Translations under genes and position numbers: made by a program
In this document: positions 1 to 14,900 of the stretch, one piece after another
How positions within the stretch are numbered: position 1 is the stretch's first letter
Layout of the letters: every line of letters begins with the position of its first letter
Assembly (NCBI GenBank): GCA_029204225.1
Contig: CM055098.1
Location: 23,687,367-23,751,366 of the forward strand
DNA: 64,000 bases
Reading direction: 5' to 3'
Source: Diphasiastrum complanatum
Taxonomy: Eukaryota; Streptophyta; Lycopodiopsida; Lycopodiales; Lycopodiaceae
Notes under the pieces: generated by a model
What the model saw: only the letters and a program-made list of their open reading frames with translations
Told to the model about the DNA's origin: nothing
The model's database searches: none

Positions 1-109
1 GATAGAAGTCTGTTTGGTTTTCACGTTTATAGGCTACCTTTCAAACTCAATATAGTTATTGGACATGCTTACTATAAAGAATGTCTAATCATCCATCACT
101 TACGGGCAG

Positions 110-226
110 CTGAGGTTTTTGATGACGGGAGGCGTAGCACTTGAAAAAGTACCTGAGAAACCCGGAAATGCAACATCCTCTTGGCTCAGTGACAAAGCAT
201 GGCGTGAAATCTACCTTCTTTCCAAG
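110..226 (+). CDS. Dynein exon 1 of the window
   Basis: Encodes 39 residues, [13 protein letters not shown] at the start and [15 protein letters not shown] at the end, matching the conserved FLLTGG segment and the following tryptophan-rich helix of dynein heavy chains. The acceptor is GGGCAG at 104-109 and the donor is AAG|GTCTCT at 226/227. An in-frame TAA upstream (86-88) limits how far the exon can extend to the left. The donor GT is directly the start of a (TC)n tract. Confidence 0.85.
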
Positions 227-227
227 G

Positions 228-262
<35 letters not shown>

Positions 263-739
263 CCTTTTTCTCCAGACGACGTTCACGACCAGTCCCAGAT
301 TCAGATGATGATGACGAGGATGAGGACATGACTTCCCACAAAGATCAGAGACAGCGCACCTCCCAGCATTACCCCCCAGCAGCTAGACCTCTTCATCCTA
401 CCACAAGGAGATGACCCTCTTACATTCGACATCGGCAGCATATCTCAGTCTCACTGCCCACTGCAGCTTGTATTACATCTTTTTTCAGTAGTAGCAGCAG
501 CAGTAGTAGCAGCATGACCTCCAAGACATGATCTGCGGCTTCCTTCCACTATACATAGCCATTTCTGGCTTCATACCTGTTGGTTTAGTTAACTTTGGTA
601 TTTGTGTTTAGATTTACTATATATGCTTTTCTTTCAGTTTTGGATACGTTTTTCATACGCTCCCAGATGGTGCACATACTTGATATGTACTTATTTGTCT
701 TATATGCCTTTTGGCATGGAAAAGACATTAAGAAAGCTT

Positions 740-823
<84 letters not shown>

Positions 824-1236
824 TCAGCAAGTTTCATAAAAGGCGGTGATAGTTACAGCTTAGAAGATTATAGGAATGCTAGAGAAGGTACACATGACAA
901 CGCAGTTGTCAGTAGTACAGAATGCAAAACAGAATCAATGGTTAGAGTTTTCTCTTTTTGTGAATAAAGAGTTTATCAGTTAAAGTTTGCTGGATTCCAA
1001 CTTGGCATGCCGATGGCCAGAACATGGTCTGTTCAAGAATTTGTTGATTTTCTTTCCTCTTCCCGATAGAGATAAATAATTTTTGTTGTTGCATATTGCA
1101 ATTAACTGTTGAGAATGTATTAATTTCTGTGAAAGCTTGTGTTTCAGAAAAATAACTTCCAGGGAGTTGATAGGAGCATAATTGAACAGATTGACAACTG
1201 GCGCGCGATCTTTGATAGTCCAGAACCACATGTAAA

Positions 1237-1296
<60 letters not shown>

Positions 1297-4200
1297 TAAG
1301 ATGAATATATATTATCCCACAAAGATGTCAAGGTAAGTGATCTTTCAGCATTGGTGATGCAGATTGAACCACTGCCAATGCCATGGAATTATGAACTTGA
1401 CACCTTCCAGAAGATGCTTTTGTTAAGATGTCTACGTCCTGATAAGGCAAGACCTATTCTCTACGTTTGTCTGAATTAGATTAATTTGGCTACAAGGATT
1501 GCATATCTCAGGTGAAACAGTGCTGAAATTTGCCAGACAAGAAAAAATGTTGCACTAGGCAAGCTCAACACTACCTTAACAGAAACGATTGTAGATGCTT
1601 CTACCATTTCCTTTCAAATTCATGTTTAGAAACAAGCTCCACCCAGCATTAAGTCTTATCTGCAAATTGTTCCTCTCTGCCAATATTCTGTTCACCGTCC
1701 TTTTGTGCATCACATCCTTACCAAAGAACAGTGTCCTAAACATACTCGGTCATATAAGTCTGCTGTCCTTTGCTAGATCCTCCTTAAATTTGAGTTGCCT
1801 TTGAGACTTTGGCTAGATGTTGCTTTGTTTCATAATCAGATACAATCCAGAAGTTGTGAAAATTGCTGATTTCTCATGCTTCTAAAACATAATATATTTC
1901 ACTGTATCTCTAGAGCTTTTGTTAGTGACAGTTCACGGTTAGTACATCGCTCATTGGTGATGGTTTCCAACAGTTGATGATTATACTACCATCCTCTTCA
2001 ATTCTATTTTGCTTTGTCTTCACTGCACTGAAAAATTGCTCTTATTGTCCTCATTAGATCACAACGGGAGTAACAAGGTTTAAGGTGGCTTTCTTACATA
2101 TATGCTCCAATTATTAATGTGTGCCAACACCAAGTTGTACTTCTGTGCTTGGGAGTCTTAAGCAAGAACATAGACTTGACTATATGATTAGGCCTCTTTA
2201 AAACATGTTTGCATTCGTTCTAATGCTTATACTTAGTTTAGTTTTCTCGTATGCCATAATTGCTTATAGCAGTGTTGCAACCTGACTTGAAAAGACAGTT
2301 TGTTCATCAGAATTGGTTTACAAGTCTCTGCTGGTAACTGTACAGGTAGTATTGGCAGTTGTGAATTACGTAGCTGAAACATTGGGGCAAAGATTTGTTG
2401 AACCCCTTCCTTTGAATCTGGAAACTTGTTACAATGACTCAACTTGCAGTAGCCCACTCGTGTTTATACTTTCTCCTGGTTCAGACCCAATGTCTATGTT
2501 GCTTAAATTGGCTGCAGATAAAGATGCAAAATTACAGACTGTCTCCCTTGGCCAAGGACAAGGACCAGTTGCTATTGCTGTTATGGGTGAAGCTGCCCGA
2601 GAAGGATCTTGGGTGGCACTTCAAAATTGCCATTTAGCAGTGTCATGGATGTCCACCTTAGAGAAATATTGGGAGATGGAGCTTATACGTGAGAAGATAC
2701 ATAAAGACTTCAGACTTTGGCTGACAAGTTATCCATTTGATGCTTTCCCTGTTGCAATATTGCAAAATGCTGTTAAGATGACCAACGAACCTCCTAGTGG
2801 AGTGAAGGCAAATATTACAGGAAGCTACTTACTAGATCCAGTTTCTGATGCTGGTTTCTTTTACAATTGCTCAAAGGGTAAAGAGTGGAGACGGATGCTT
2901 TATGGACTTTGCTTCTTTCACGCTGTTGTCCAGGTTTCCATCCTTTCAAGCTCACTCTTTCTCAAAGTTGACTCCAATGCATGACCGTTGAATTAGAAAC
3001 TAATTGTCGTTGCTATGATATGTAGAAGCTCTCTCAAGTTGGTGACAAGGTTACCTATTTGCATTTGCACTTCTTATATCTCAAGCATCGTTTTTATGTA
3101 AAAAGTATATGCAATTACTATTGTCTATCTTTTTCTTGAAAGTCTGCTAGAAAATTAATCTGATCATCATAAGATTTGACAAATGTCCTTTTTCAACCAT
3201 CCTGTTATGTTAAAATTTTAGAGTAATTTCTAAAGATCGGGATCTCCCTCTTCCTCCAGCACAACTGTATTTGAATGCTACTGCAAATTCGTTTGGAACC
3301 TGGAATTTCAAACGTTTTATTATGTAATCCGACGGTTAAACTTGGGCATTTAGACTAAAGCTTTGACAAAATAATTCTCGCATTTGAGATAACATGCCAG
3401 TAAAATCTAAGGTCATGCAATCTCGAGGCTTGAGAACTCCACTGTGGTGTAGCGATTGGAAACGTGAAACAGGGGCACTTGCATCTAGGCGGAAGATCAT
3501 CTCTCAATTCAACATCCAAGAGGTACTTTTTTCGTCATAAAAAAGCAGCCATAGCAGTCCCAGACATTCGGGAGGCATGAAGGAAACAGGAACAAAGCCT
3601 ACAGCTCTCTATCTGCCACCCACCATTGACTGTAATGATTATTGTTCTCTTAGTGATAGGTTATGAACACATTCACAAGTATTGATGGTACGAAATAGCA
3701 AAAATCATTCACAGAGCTTTCTCCAACTAAGAAAACTGTATAAATATCAATGGCCACCGATAGCTCAAGCAGATCTCCAAAACAGTACAACTCCCCTACA
3801 AGAAGCTCAAGAATCAGAAATCAGAATTGCCAAATGACTAGCGTTAGTGGCTATTTATAGTGGACAAATCCTACCTCCCTTCATATTGATTTGGAGGGAA
3901 GGTGAAATTCAAAGGTTAGGGCCAAAATAGAAAACCATGTAAAATAGTATATCTAGGCCTATCACAGGTAATATAAAATGTGTGTCCACTAACAATGGTC
4001 AAAAGTATAGAATTATGGCCTATAGCGCATGTCCATAACATCCAAGGAGCACTTGTGCATTCTAAAGTTAAAAGCTTGATACTTTGAATAGAACAAACAG
4101 AACCTTTTTTTGAAGTGAATATTTCAAGGTACTGTGAGTGGTAGGGGTGTAGTGGGGAAGCGATGAATAGAATTGGTGGAAAAGAAGCAAAAAATCTTAG

Positions 4201-7200
4201 ATCACGAGTAGAAGGGGCGAGTAAAACTGCCGAGTAAATATTTTAGAGAGAATGATGTTGGGAAGGCTGTGTTGATGGCAAGTAAAGTCGATGGATAGAA
4301 AGCAAGAAGAACTGAAAGGCAAGTAGAACGAGGGTGAGTGAAGCTAACGAGTAGAATGTGTGAGTAGAAATTGATGGCTTTGCTCACCTATTTATAGTTC
4401 ATTGGTTCTACTCACCTACTGTTATTTTTGGACATTGCTCCTAGTAGATTTCGGCTGTTGCTTACTGTATGCATTATTTGTTTCTAATTTTGTTGCCAGA
4501 TTAGCTGGTTACTTTGATCATAAACTTCCACTATTTACTAAAAATGGCAATTTTTGTGTTAAATGTCCTACTTTGTCTCACGATGGAATTTTTTGAGACA
4601 AACCTATGTCTATTCCTAATAAATGTTTTGGGTTAACTTTGAACATCTATAAAAAGTCAGAGCATTTAGCTAGTAGAGTCGTGGTGGGCATTGTGCTTGG
4701 TAGCAGGTTCAATCTCAATTGGGAATATTTACAAGTGATTTACCCTAAGCTAACCCTATGATCTAGACTCATTTACTTCCTAGGGCTTAACTAAATTGCT
4801 TTTGCTAATCTAGGTCCAATTGATCATTTGAGTCTTAGGCTTCCTCCATATCACTTGGTCTCCGATGTTGTTACTGAGTTGCCACTTTTTTCTGGTTTTT
4901 CTGGTCCATCAATACCTTGAGAGAGTTTCTTCTCCTTTCTGGCTTATTTTTTGAGGATGTTCTCGCCATGTACTTCAGTGCTGCTCACATATGCTTTGAT
5001 ACTCATTCCAATCTATAGGTGGATATTGCTCTGACACTTGCTACTATTTATGCAGATCCCATTCCTTATTCTTGCTTTTCGTATATCAGCTGAGCTTGCT
5101 ATTCCTCGTTCCAATGCATTTCTTCTTTTAGTTATTGCAGTGGCTTCAGTTGTTGCTCTTCTTGATGCTAGTTCCATGGTTGCGGTCTCCCTGCCCTTGG
5201 TATGTGGTTGCACTTTTCATGTTCTTCTATTCCTCACTTGTGCACCTAGTGGTGTGTACTTTGGGATTGCACTTGTGGCAAGTTCCAATGGGTCATCCAA
5301 TTTTCGATCCGTTTTTGTTGAATCCTATGATGGCTTGGTATGTCCATATGAGGTCCTTCTAAATGAGTATTTCGGCTACAGTTTCTTCATTGGGGCCTCT
5401 ACTAATTCTAGTTTTGTTGCTACTTCTTTCATGCATCATGTCTTTTTAGATGATGCGTTGCTTTCCTGGACCTTATGGATCTCTTGGCATGATGATCTTC
5501 TCGCGATACGTGCCTTTAGGGTACCGTGTGCCATTGCTACTTCTCATTCATGGGCCTTAAGGATATCTTGGGTTTTTGACCATGTTGGTGCACATTTCTC
5601 CATTCTAGCTATCCTTGTCGGGACAATGTCTTTATGCTTCATGTTTCCTAGCATATCACTTGGTCTTATGATATTGCAGCGTGACTGTTGTTCTGCTTAT
5701 TCTCCTACTCCTTGGTGCTGGTCTTCTGATGTTGCTATCCTTTCTTGGGGCACCTACATCGTTGAGTTTGCACATATGGTTGATGGTTCTGTTTGCGATT
5801 GGAATCAGCGTTTGTGTATGCAGATTACAGTTATAACAGTTCGGTTAGTACCAGCATAGGTGTGTCTCCATTTCTGCTGGCTAATGGATATTCTCCGCTA
5901 CTACCAGGTATTCTAATGATGTTCTAGTTACTTTATCTTCTTTTCTTACTAACTCTCGTGATTCTATTGTGCAGGCACAACAATCATTCTTGTTGTTGAT
6001 TTCCATAATGTCGGTGTCCCTGATTTTGATGTTGTTGCTATCATCCCTCCTGCTGATCTTTCAGATATTGATGGTCCCGATGCTCCTGCTCTTGATTCTT
6101 CATTACTTGTTGATGATGATACCTCAGTTGCTGATGACCTCCATTACTTACATACTGATCTAGTCCTATCATCTACTACAATTGAGATTAGTATTTCTCT
6201 TTGCTTCATTGTATTGAAAGGGGATATCCATGGTTGTAGGGGATTCGGCTTTTGAACTGACATCACTAGCACAAAATGTATAACCCAGGAAAGAAAACAA
6301 CAATACAGCGGTACTAAAGTAGCTCTAGTAGTTAGAATTTTATAGCCCAAATTGAGGGCAATGTTTTAGAAGAGGGGAGTGTTATGGATGCTATCACAAG
6401 TGGGGTTGAAGACCAACCCCACTTATGGTATGATGTAGCATCCCTCATACCCACATTTTTGCTACTACTGCTGAGTAGTAGCAAAAATGTTAGGTGTAGC
6501 ATTTTTCTTACTACTCAGCAGTAGTAACAAAAATGTTCTCCTACTGAGCAGCAGCAGCAGTAGGAGAACATTTTTGTTACTACTGCTGCTACTAGTGCAA
6601 TAGGAGCAGCAGTAGAAACAAAAATGTTCTCCATTGCACAAGATCAAGTGAAGGTGACGTTCATGTAGGCACCATAACTGCTCAAAATTGTCCTATATCC
6701 ATTGCAAGAACTCTTCATGCTTCAGATTTATCTATAAATGTTGCTTAGAATTATGCATTTGTTATATATGTTCATTAGAGCTGTCCATCCTATTAATGAG
6801 CTCCTCCAAAGATGGGGTGCTAACAGATGATCGAGTGGAAAATATGATGGTAGAAAAAAGTCCTCCAAGGTTGAAAAATATGATACATAACCAATAACCA
6901 GACTAGACCATTGATCGGTCAAACAAAGGCATGGGTTGTCTCCAAACATGGCTTCAAAGGTCACAAACTAACCAATAGGAAAGTCATAACAATGTTTGAA
7001 CAGTCAAAATGGAATGTAAAGATCGGCAATGTAGTAGAAACTAGTGATAAATCACCAAGGGCATAGTAGTCTGCCAAAGAGATGATACTGCCCCACAAAG
7101 AATATGGAGATGACCAGCAGTGAACTATTGCATACACAGATTGTTCATCAGCATAGCATGTTGATAATACCTAGCAATGACCTTTCAACATGTGGTTTTC

Positions 7201-8854
7201 CCATTTGATGGCTCCAAAGTCCAACACTGAAATATATGGGTTGTCAAAGTTGGACAACAAAATATAGAAGTCCCAAGGTGAGTTGAGAATTGTTGTCTAC
7301 TATAATGATGGGATATAGCTACCAAATCAGAGCTACAATGGGTCTCAAAATGATTGTTAGGCAAGCAATAGAACTACAAGGGCATATGGGGACTAGGGAT
7401 GGACTATAGATGCGAAAGTGGACCAATGATGAAGCCAAAAATAGGAGTACATGAGTTATCTCTTGTAGCAATCAACTACGGTATATTGAATTACTTCACA
7501 ACCAGCAATAAATTAAGCATAAAATAGATCACACACTCTCCTGTCAAGAAATTGCATATTATTTATCTTATAGAAAGAACTCAAAGAACCAGACTGATTA
7601 ACTCAAGTTACTCTACTAATAATGGCCCTAAAGAAAAGCTTCCGAAAAGCTGCCAAACGGGCAAGGGCATACATCAGCATGACACAAGTCCCAAAAAGCT
7701 CTAAGTCTTGCTTTACATAGAATTATTCTCATGCGATTGATTTACGTTGCTACATAGAATTAAAGTTAAGTGATGGTGCGCACATCTCCAAGAGTTCAAA
7801 ACAATGAAAGGAGCGTGGGGGCTCTTGTAGAACACTAAATTGAAGTTTCTATATTACCAACAATTTTTAACACATTTCTAGGAAACGAATTTGCCGTGCT
7901 TAATCTAGTGCCAGGTTCATTGGTCCAAGGAATTTAAATTGCACGAATGACCCAAAAAGCCCAAATCAGTGTTTGGGCCCATACAGATGGTCAATTTAGG
8001 ACCTAGAAGTTGTGACAGTATATAAGACCCCAAAAAGAACGCTAAAGGTCTAAATCAGCCATTCCAAATTTAAGAATGATTGTTCGTTGTTTCATATTTC
8101 ATTTAGGCAATTTCTCACTTTGAACTTTTTTATTTCAACTTATCTTTGATGTTTGTTATATGGGAGCATGTTTAGGCTCAACCAATTAGTTAGTTATTTC
8201 TTTGAGTCAAAACATTTATAGATCACTGACAGTAATGTATTTTGATATTTCCAATATGTTAGAAAATTTGTATCAATCTTCTAAGTTGGCCAAATTTTTA
8301 CATTATTATGACATTGTACATTAAATTTATCAATTTTTTCAAGTAACAGGAAAGGAGAAAGTTTGGGCCATTAGGATGGAATATTCCTTATGAGTTCAAT
8401 GATTCAGATTTGCGCATTAGCGTTCGCCAATTGAAAATGTTTGTCGAAGAGTATCCTCAAAAGGTTTTTGAAATAATCAACCCTTGCATATACCAAAGCT
8501 AACACACCCATTAAGTATCATATATATGCATATGCAAAGGCAATTCTTGAACTTTGATGGTCATCTTCTAAGTGAAAAATTAAGCTCATTGTAAAAAAGG
8601 CCTTACTAAATGGCACTAATAGGTTGAAACTTTTTTGCAGATACCTTACAAAGCACTAAACTACTTAACTGGGGAGTGTAACTACGGTGGTAGAGTGACA
8701 GACGATCATGACAGGAGGACTCTAAATACCATTTTAGCAAGTCTATATTGTGAGGCTATACATGATGATGATTTTTCATTTTCAGAGAGTGGGCAGTTTG
8801 GTGCTCCACCTGATGGTAAACAAACATACCTTGACAATTATCCTTTTTCAAAAC

Positions 8855-8921
<67 letters not shown>

Positions 8922-11900
8922 CCAGTAGCAGTGGTACCACCTCCCGTGCAGAAGGGGGACAAAGTAGGCATTGTCGCTCCTGCTAGTCCCGTAGATCGCC
9001 CAACAATTGATGCTGCAGTTGCTCTTCTACATTCTTGATGACTGGATGCTGACTGGGCGCAGTGGGGCGCTGAATGGGCAGATGACTGTGCGCTGACTGG
9101 GCGCAGATTTAAGGCATTAGACACTATATCGCAGGGTTTTAGGCCTGACAGGACACGGATCCAGGGCTGACAGGGCGCTGAGCTGACAGGCTGACAGGGC
9201 TACTAGCTGGCGGCTGGTGCTCGATATGGCTCCTCCTCGAGGGTCAGGCCCTCCTCGCGCCACACGAACTCGCTCCCCTGCAACTAGCACCTCATCTTCC
9301 CCACCCCCCCCCCCCGGCTGTTGGCTCACCTCCTACTACAGTTCCCCCCTCGCCGCTTGCTACAATATCCACCACGTTGCAAACCAATGATGTGGCAACG
9401 CTGCCTGTTGATGTAGCACCACCCCATCTTCTCCTCTTCCTCTCTATCTTCCACTCTTCCTTCTCTTTCATCTTCTTCTTCTTCCACCTCTTCCTTGTCT
9501 TCATCAATCCCCAATCCTAGCCTCCTTCCTATTCCTATTTCCCAAGACTCCACAGCTCCCCCACCTACAACACTCATCCCATACACCCCCTCCAAATCAA
9601 TCGAACTATTTTCCTCTTGGGAAGCTGACCAAATGAGAGCAGATTTCCAACTTTTGAAGCAAGAACTTTCACAGTTGAAAGGAGTAGTGGTCTCCTTACT
9701 AAGAACCTGTTGCAATCCAAATTCACCTCATTGGAGCAAGCGATCAACACTAAGCAGGTTGCAACCTCGGAAACGACCACCACCATGATACAGGAGTAAA
9801 ATTGAGCAGCATAAAGATTCACGCGCCGCAGTCCTGAAGAAAGGCACCAAGCCTAGCACCCCACTTCCTCAGTCATCTCAGCCACTATTTCGGAAGAGCG
9901 GTCGAGGGAGCAAAAGGCCCATAACATCAGGGTTCGTGGGATACCGGACACACAGGATGCCATTGCCGAGGCTACGAGATTTCTTGAGACCACTCTGGGA
10001 CATGTGACTGATGGGCTAGATATAGCTTGGAGGACCACCAGAGATGCAGCCACACTGATTATTCGCTTCACATCCCTAGGCAGCCGCAGAGAGGCTTTAT
10101 GCTGTAGAGCCCAGTTACGTGGCACTACCATATATATGGATGACGATCTTACCTACATCCAGGTTGAGGAGACGCGTAAAGCCTTCCAGGTGGCTCGAGA
10201 GACTGGTAGACAGGTCATATATCGAGATGGTCAAATATGTTTTGTTTCTGGCACCCCTAGCAGCTCCCAACACTAGGAACTCGGGGCCCTCGGAATTGGG
10301 AGCATCCCGGGGCCCCATCCATACCATCTTCAGATTGGGGTATGGAATTGTGATGGCATCCACTCATCCTCTACAGCAGGTGATCTGATTGACTTTATCA
10401 CTGGACGAGACCTACTGTTTTTCATGGAGACTCACGAGAGCCAGGTACGCGGTTTACCCACCTTCCCGGGATACAGATGGTATTCAGTATACAGATCTGA
10501 GACTAGATTAGCCAGTGGGGCCGTGGTTCGGGAGGCATGGCCTGTCTCTACAGAGAGTCCCTTCATCATATGTTTGAGTTCATCAGGCATGATGAGCATG
10601 CACGGTATATTTGGCTTTGTATCACAGGACGAGAGATTGGTTTGGACAAAGACATCTTCATTGTTGCCTGCTATTTTCCTCCAAAGTCCTCCTCCTTTGT
10701 TGAGGGTGTTGGCTCACCTTATTTGGACCTATTAGTGGATATCATCAGATTTGTAGAGCGGGGGCATATTTTCCTCACTGGGGATTTTAATGCCCGGACA
10801 ACTTCACGATAGATAGAGTTCCATGATGCTACAGATCAGATGCAAGTTCACGCCCTTGATAGTGACAGCTTGGGGATCACCAGGATTTCGGATGATGGAT
10901 CGGGACCTATTACTTCATATGGTGAGTACCTGTTACAGTTTGGTGAGGTACATGAGTTAGCCATTTATAATGGCCTACCTCACTGGCCTAATTCTGGCAG
11001 CGATACTTGTCACCCTCACAGTGGCGGTCATAGTGTGGTTGATTACCTCCTGGGGTCACCATCATCCATCCCTCTCATTCACAGCTTCTGTATCTCCCCT
11101 ACCACCCTCTCTGATCATTCGTTCCTATCCTTCGCTATTGGCCACCTTCCACCACCACAATCTCAACACCAGTCCATCCTTCCCCATGCACCCAAATACA
11201 CCTTCTACCCCCTCTCTATCCCATTCTACTAGGAATCCCTTGCCTCCCCACTTCAACTCTTTTCCACACAGTGAACCGCTAGAGTCACAAGCCACCTTCC
11301 TCACCACCTGTCTACACACTGCTACTACTTTGGCTTTCCCTTCTAAACTTCATAAGCACAAACCCATCAATCCACGATCATCCTGACCTCTCCACCCACC
11401 GTGGTATGATGCGGAATGTCGATCCCTACACCACTTTGTCATACGTGCTCGTTTCCACGCCCGCCATCTCCTCTGCTCTTCACGGCAAATGTACAACCGC
11501 ACACTCCTCTGAAGGAAACCGTCTTGTGAACTTCCTTCTCAATTCCTCCTCAGGTGCCTTTTGGTGTGAGTTTATCCCTCGTGCCCCACTCCCTCTTCTG
11601 GACGATTTACATATCTGGACCGACTATGCTACCCAGCTTTACACTATACCCACTGATACGCCCATCTCCATCTCTCCTCGACCTTCAGACTTCACCTTTT
11701 TCACTCTTGACTTGGTTCGAGCAGCAATCAAAAAGTTGAAAACCCACCGCACCAGGGACATTGAAAACCTTGAATATAAGCTACTGATTCACGCCTCCGA
11801 TACCCTTGCCCCTACATTATCCACTCTCCTTAACCATGATGTTGTCGAGGGCTTCCCATCCTCTTGGTGCACCGACATCATACATCCTATCCACAAAAAT

Positions 11901-14900
11901 GGTGACCCCATGGTACCTGGTAATTACCTCACTATTATGATTGGACACGTTCTCGCGAAGTTATATGGCACCATCCTTCAGTCTGCAGTTAGCTCAGAGA
12001 CAGAGTCCAAGAGATTACATGCTTTGGGTGAGGCAGGGTTCCGCGCTCATTATTCCACTACAGATCACATATTCACACTTCGAGCCCTCATGAGGAAGCT
12101 AGACACAGGAGACAAAAGGTTTACTGTTGTTTTGTAGACTTCAGGAAAGCCTTTGATTCTGTCCCACGCTCCTTACTTATCCAGAGACTCCGTGACTTGG
12201 GGTCCTCTACAGATATTATTCTAGCCGTCATGGCTCTCTATGAGAGGGTCTTGGGCAGCTTTCGTCATGGTAGTGGCATTTCTGAGTAGATCTGAAGTAC
12301 TATTGGGGTTAAGCAGGGATGCTCTCTCTCACCAGTTCTCTTTGGATTATATATTGGCGAGCTAGAGCAGGTCATTTCTCAGTGTGATGGGGACGGTTGT
12401 TGGCTTGGAGGCATTCTGATTGCCATCCTTCTCTATGCGGATGATGTGGTATTAGTCTCCCGTACCAGAGAGGGATTACAGAGACAGTTGGATTGTTTAC
12501 ACACCTTTTGTACTCAGTGGGGTCTAGGGGTGAACTTCTCGAAGACCAAAGTTATGGTCTTCAATACCTCTCAGGCCTTCATGCAGCGCCAGGAGCTTAC
12601 CCTTGTTGGACAATCCCTAGAGGTGGTCTCTTTCTACACTTACCTGGGTGTGCTCTTCTCTGGTCCTACCTTCAGTATGAGATAGGCGGCTACTTCTAGA
12701 CTTGGAAAGGGTCACTCTTCCCTAGTCCACCAGCTGGAGAGATTCTACTTCCGTGAGTCTATTCAGGAGGCCCCGAGTAAGTGCAGACTGTTTGACACCA
12801 TCGTCACCCCTTCAGCCTTGTATGCAGCAGAGATATGGTGTGCAGGACTATCATCTTCACACTGGTCCAGCATTTCATGCTTACAGACCACCATGTTAGC
12901 TCGCATGATCCGAGTGAAGCCCTTAGTTCCACATGAGATCATCCTTGCGGAGTTTGCCACCCCCCCTATTCAGATGGCTTATCACATACATCCAGAGAGC
13001 TCAGACACTTCTTGATACAGAGCAGAGATATACGCGGCTTGCACTCATGTCCTCTCATCACCTTCAGACTCAGGGCTACCGACTATCATGGTTCTCTTAG
13101 GCATCACACTTCCTCATGGAAGCATTTGGTATCATTATCATTGCTCTCCCTTTGGGTACACACCAGTAGTATATTAGACGTTTTTTATACAGAGCATATC
13201 TCGACCGTACTTGGCAGCACCAGCTGGGGGTTAAGCCTGACTACTATCGGACTCACTTTTTGGAGCAAGATGCCACTGGCCTTCCAGTTTTACCCTATTT
13301 GTCCTATGGACTATCACACGGTGTAAGAGATCCTAACACCACAGACCCGGCCTTGCCTAGTCCCTGATATGGAGTAAGCCCCTCCTAGCCCAGTGTGAGG
13401 CCTGGTAGCATGCGTACTGCCAAGTGTTGGCCACGTGGCTCTAACGTGGCCGACTGCACGTCGAGACCCAACGTTGGGCCCTATCCTGTTGACAGGGTCC
13501 CTAGGCTATGTTAGGCCCGCCATGGCTATGGACCGTGTCGGGGCACACTACTCACACTGTCTTGCCCTGTTGGTCATGTACGCTGCTGGACACGACCCTA
13601 ACTGTGGTATCTAACCTCTTGTGTTCTCTAGGGTTCGGCACTGGTTACGTGCTCCTAACACTCCCTCCCCCTTAAGAACCATCTTGGTCCTCTAAGACAA
13701 AGTCTGGAGAAATCTTGCAAAGGACGTTTGCCTTTTTCCCAAGTGGCATTCTCAACAGGCTGATCATTCCACTTGACCAGATATTCTCAGTATAGAGTAT
13801 GACGAGTCTGCATCTCTCTACTATCAAGAATCTCCTCTTGTTCATGTGGGGGTTGCTGAGAATCCAATGGGAGAACTAGAACACTGTCCCCTACCAGATT
13901 TTATGATCTGGCTAAGGCTTTTTGTAACTGACTTACATGAAAGACTGGAAAAACCTTACTGTTGTGTGGCAGTTCTAGTTCATAGGTGACCTTGCCTTGT
14001 CTCCTACTGATGATAAAAGGACCACAATACCTAGGAGACAACTTTGCACACACTCCTAATTTGAGGGTTTTAGAGTCAACTGGGACTCTCAAGTAGACTT
14101 TCTCACCAGCGGAGAACTGCACATCCCGTCTGTGTGGATCTGCATAATGCCTGGCTCGATCTTGGGATTGCCTATTGCTATGCTTAGCATGTTCTATCAT
14201 CTGTTTTAGGTCTTCTAAAAAGTTTCTGGCTGCTTCAACTTTTTCTTGTTTAAACCCTACAGTTGTGGGTGAGCGTGGCTGAAAACCATACATCAGCATA
14301 AAGGGGCTGTATCCCGTAGCTGAATGTTTGGTATTGTTATAAGCAAACTCTAATATTGAGAGATGCTCCTCCCAATTAGTTTACTTCTTGCTGACGTATG
14401 CGCGAAGCATATCCTCCAGCACCTGATTGATCCTCTCTGTTTGACCGTCCGTCTGTGGATGGCCCGGCCGTTTGTGGATGGTCGGTGGTACTCATATTAA
14501 GTTTAGTATGGAGATGATGGAATATTGCCCTTCAAAAATTTCCATTAAACTTATTGTCCCGGTCGTTGACTATGTCGGAAGTTAGACCGTACAATTTAAA
14601 TAGTCCATCTACAAACAACCTCGCTAACTCTGGAGCTCTAACGGTTGTTTTGGTCGGAATAAAATGAGCCATTTTGGTCAGGCGGTCAACTGTGACCCAT
14701 ATAGCGTCATTACCCTTTTGGGTTTTAGGCAGGCCTACTATAAAATCCATGGAGATACTCTCCCATTTACCAGCTGGTATATCTAAGGGCTGTAACAACC
14801 CTCCTCCCTTTAAACGCTCTGCTTTATTTACTTCACATTTCTGGCAACTGGTTACATATTGTTGTACGTCCTTTTTTCATACTTGGCCAGAAAAAATTGC

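Larger units (their letters stand above)
2934..8349 (+). other. Dynein intron 4, decayed LTR-element sequence
   Basis: The intron is 5.4 kb. I see no recognisable protein domain. A reading frame of 273 codons at 5038-5859 is hydrophobic but matches no family I know. An LTR-like end with a purine tract lies at 6368-6380 and a foldback cluster at 6467-6640, suggesting an old LTR retroelement. The parts 2934-4000 and 6900-8349 show nothing further. Confidence 0.5.

Noticed and set aside
595-967. Open frames rich in Ser-Leu at 595-967, also at 1139, 8750, 8855, 24237, 24637
   Set aside because: They exist only because (CT)n and (GA)n have no stops in these frames; the Leu/Ser or Arg/Glu runs are microsatellite translation.
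5038-5859. 273-codon hydrophobic frame resembling a membrane protein
   Set aside because: Lies within intron 4 with no recognised family and AT-rich, T-rich composition that produces hydrophobic codons; no supporting exon structure.
9853-10131. Minus-strand frame over the LINE ORF1
   Set aside because: The + strand shows the L1 ORF1p-like sequence in the same place; the minus reading is a shadow.
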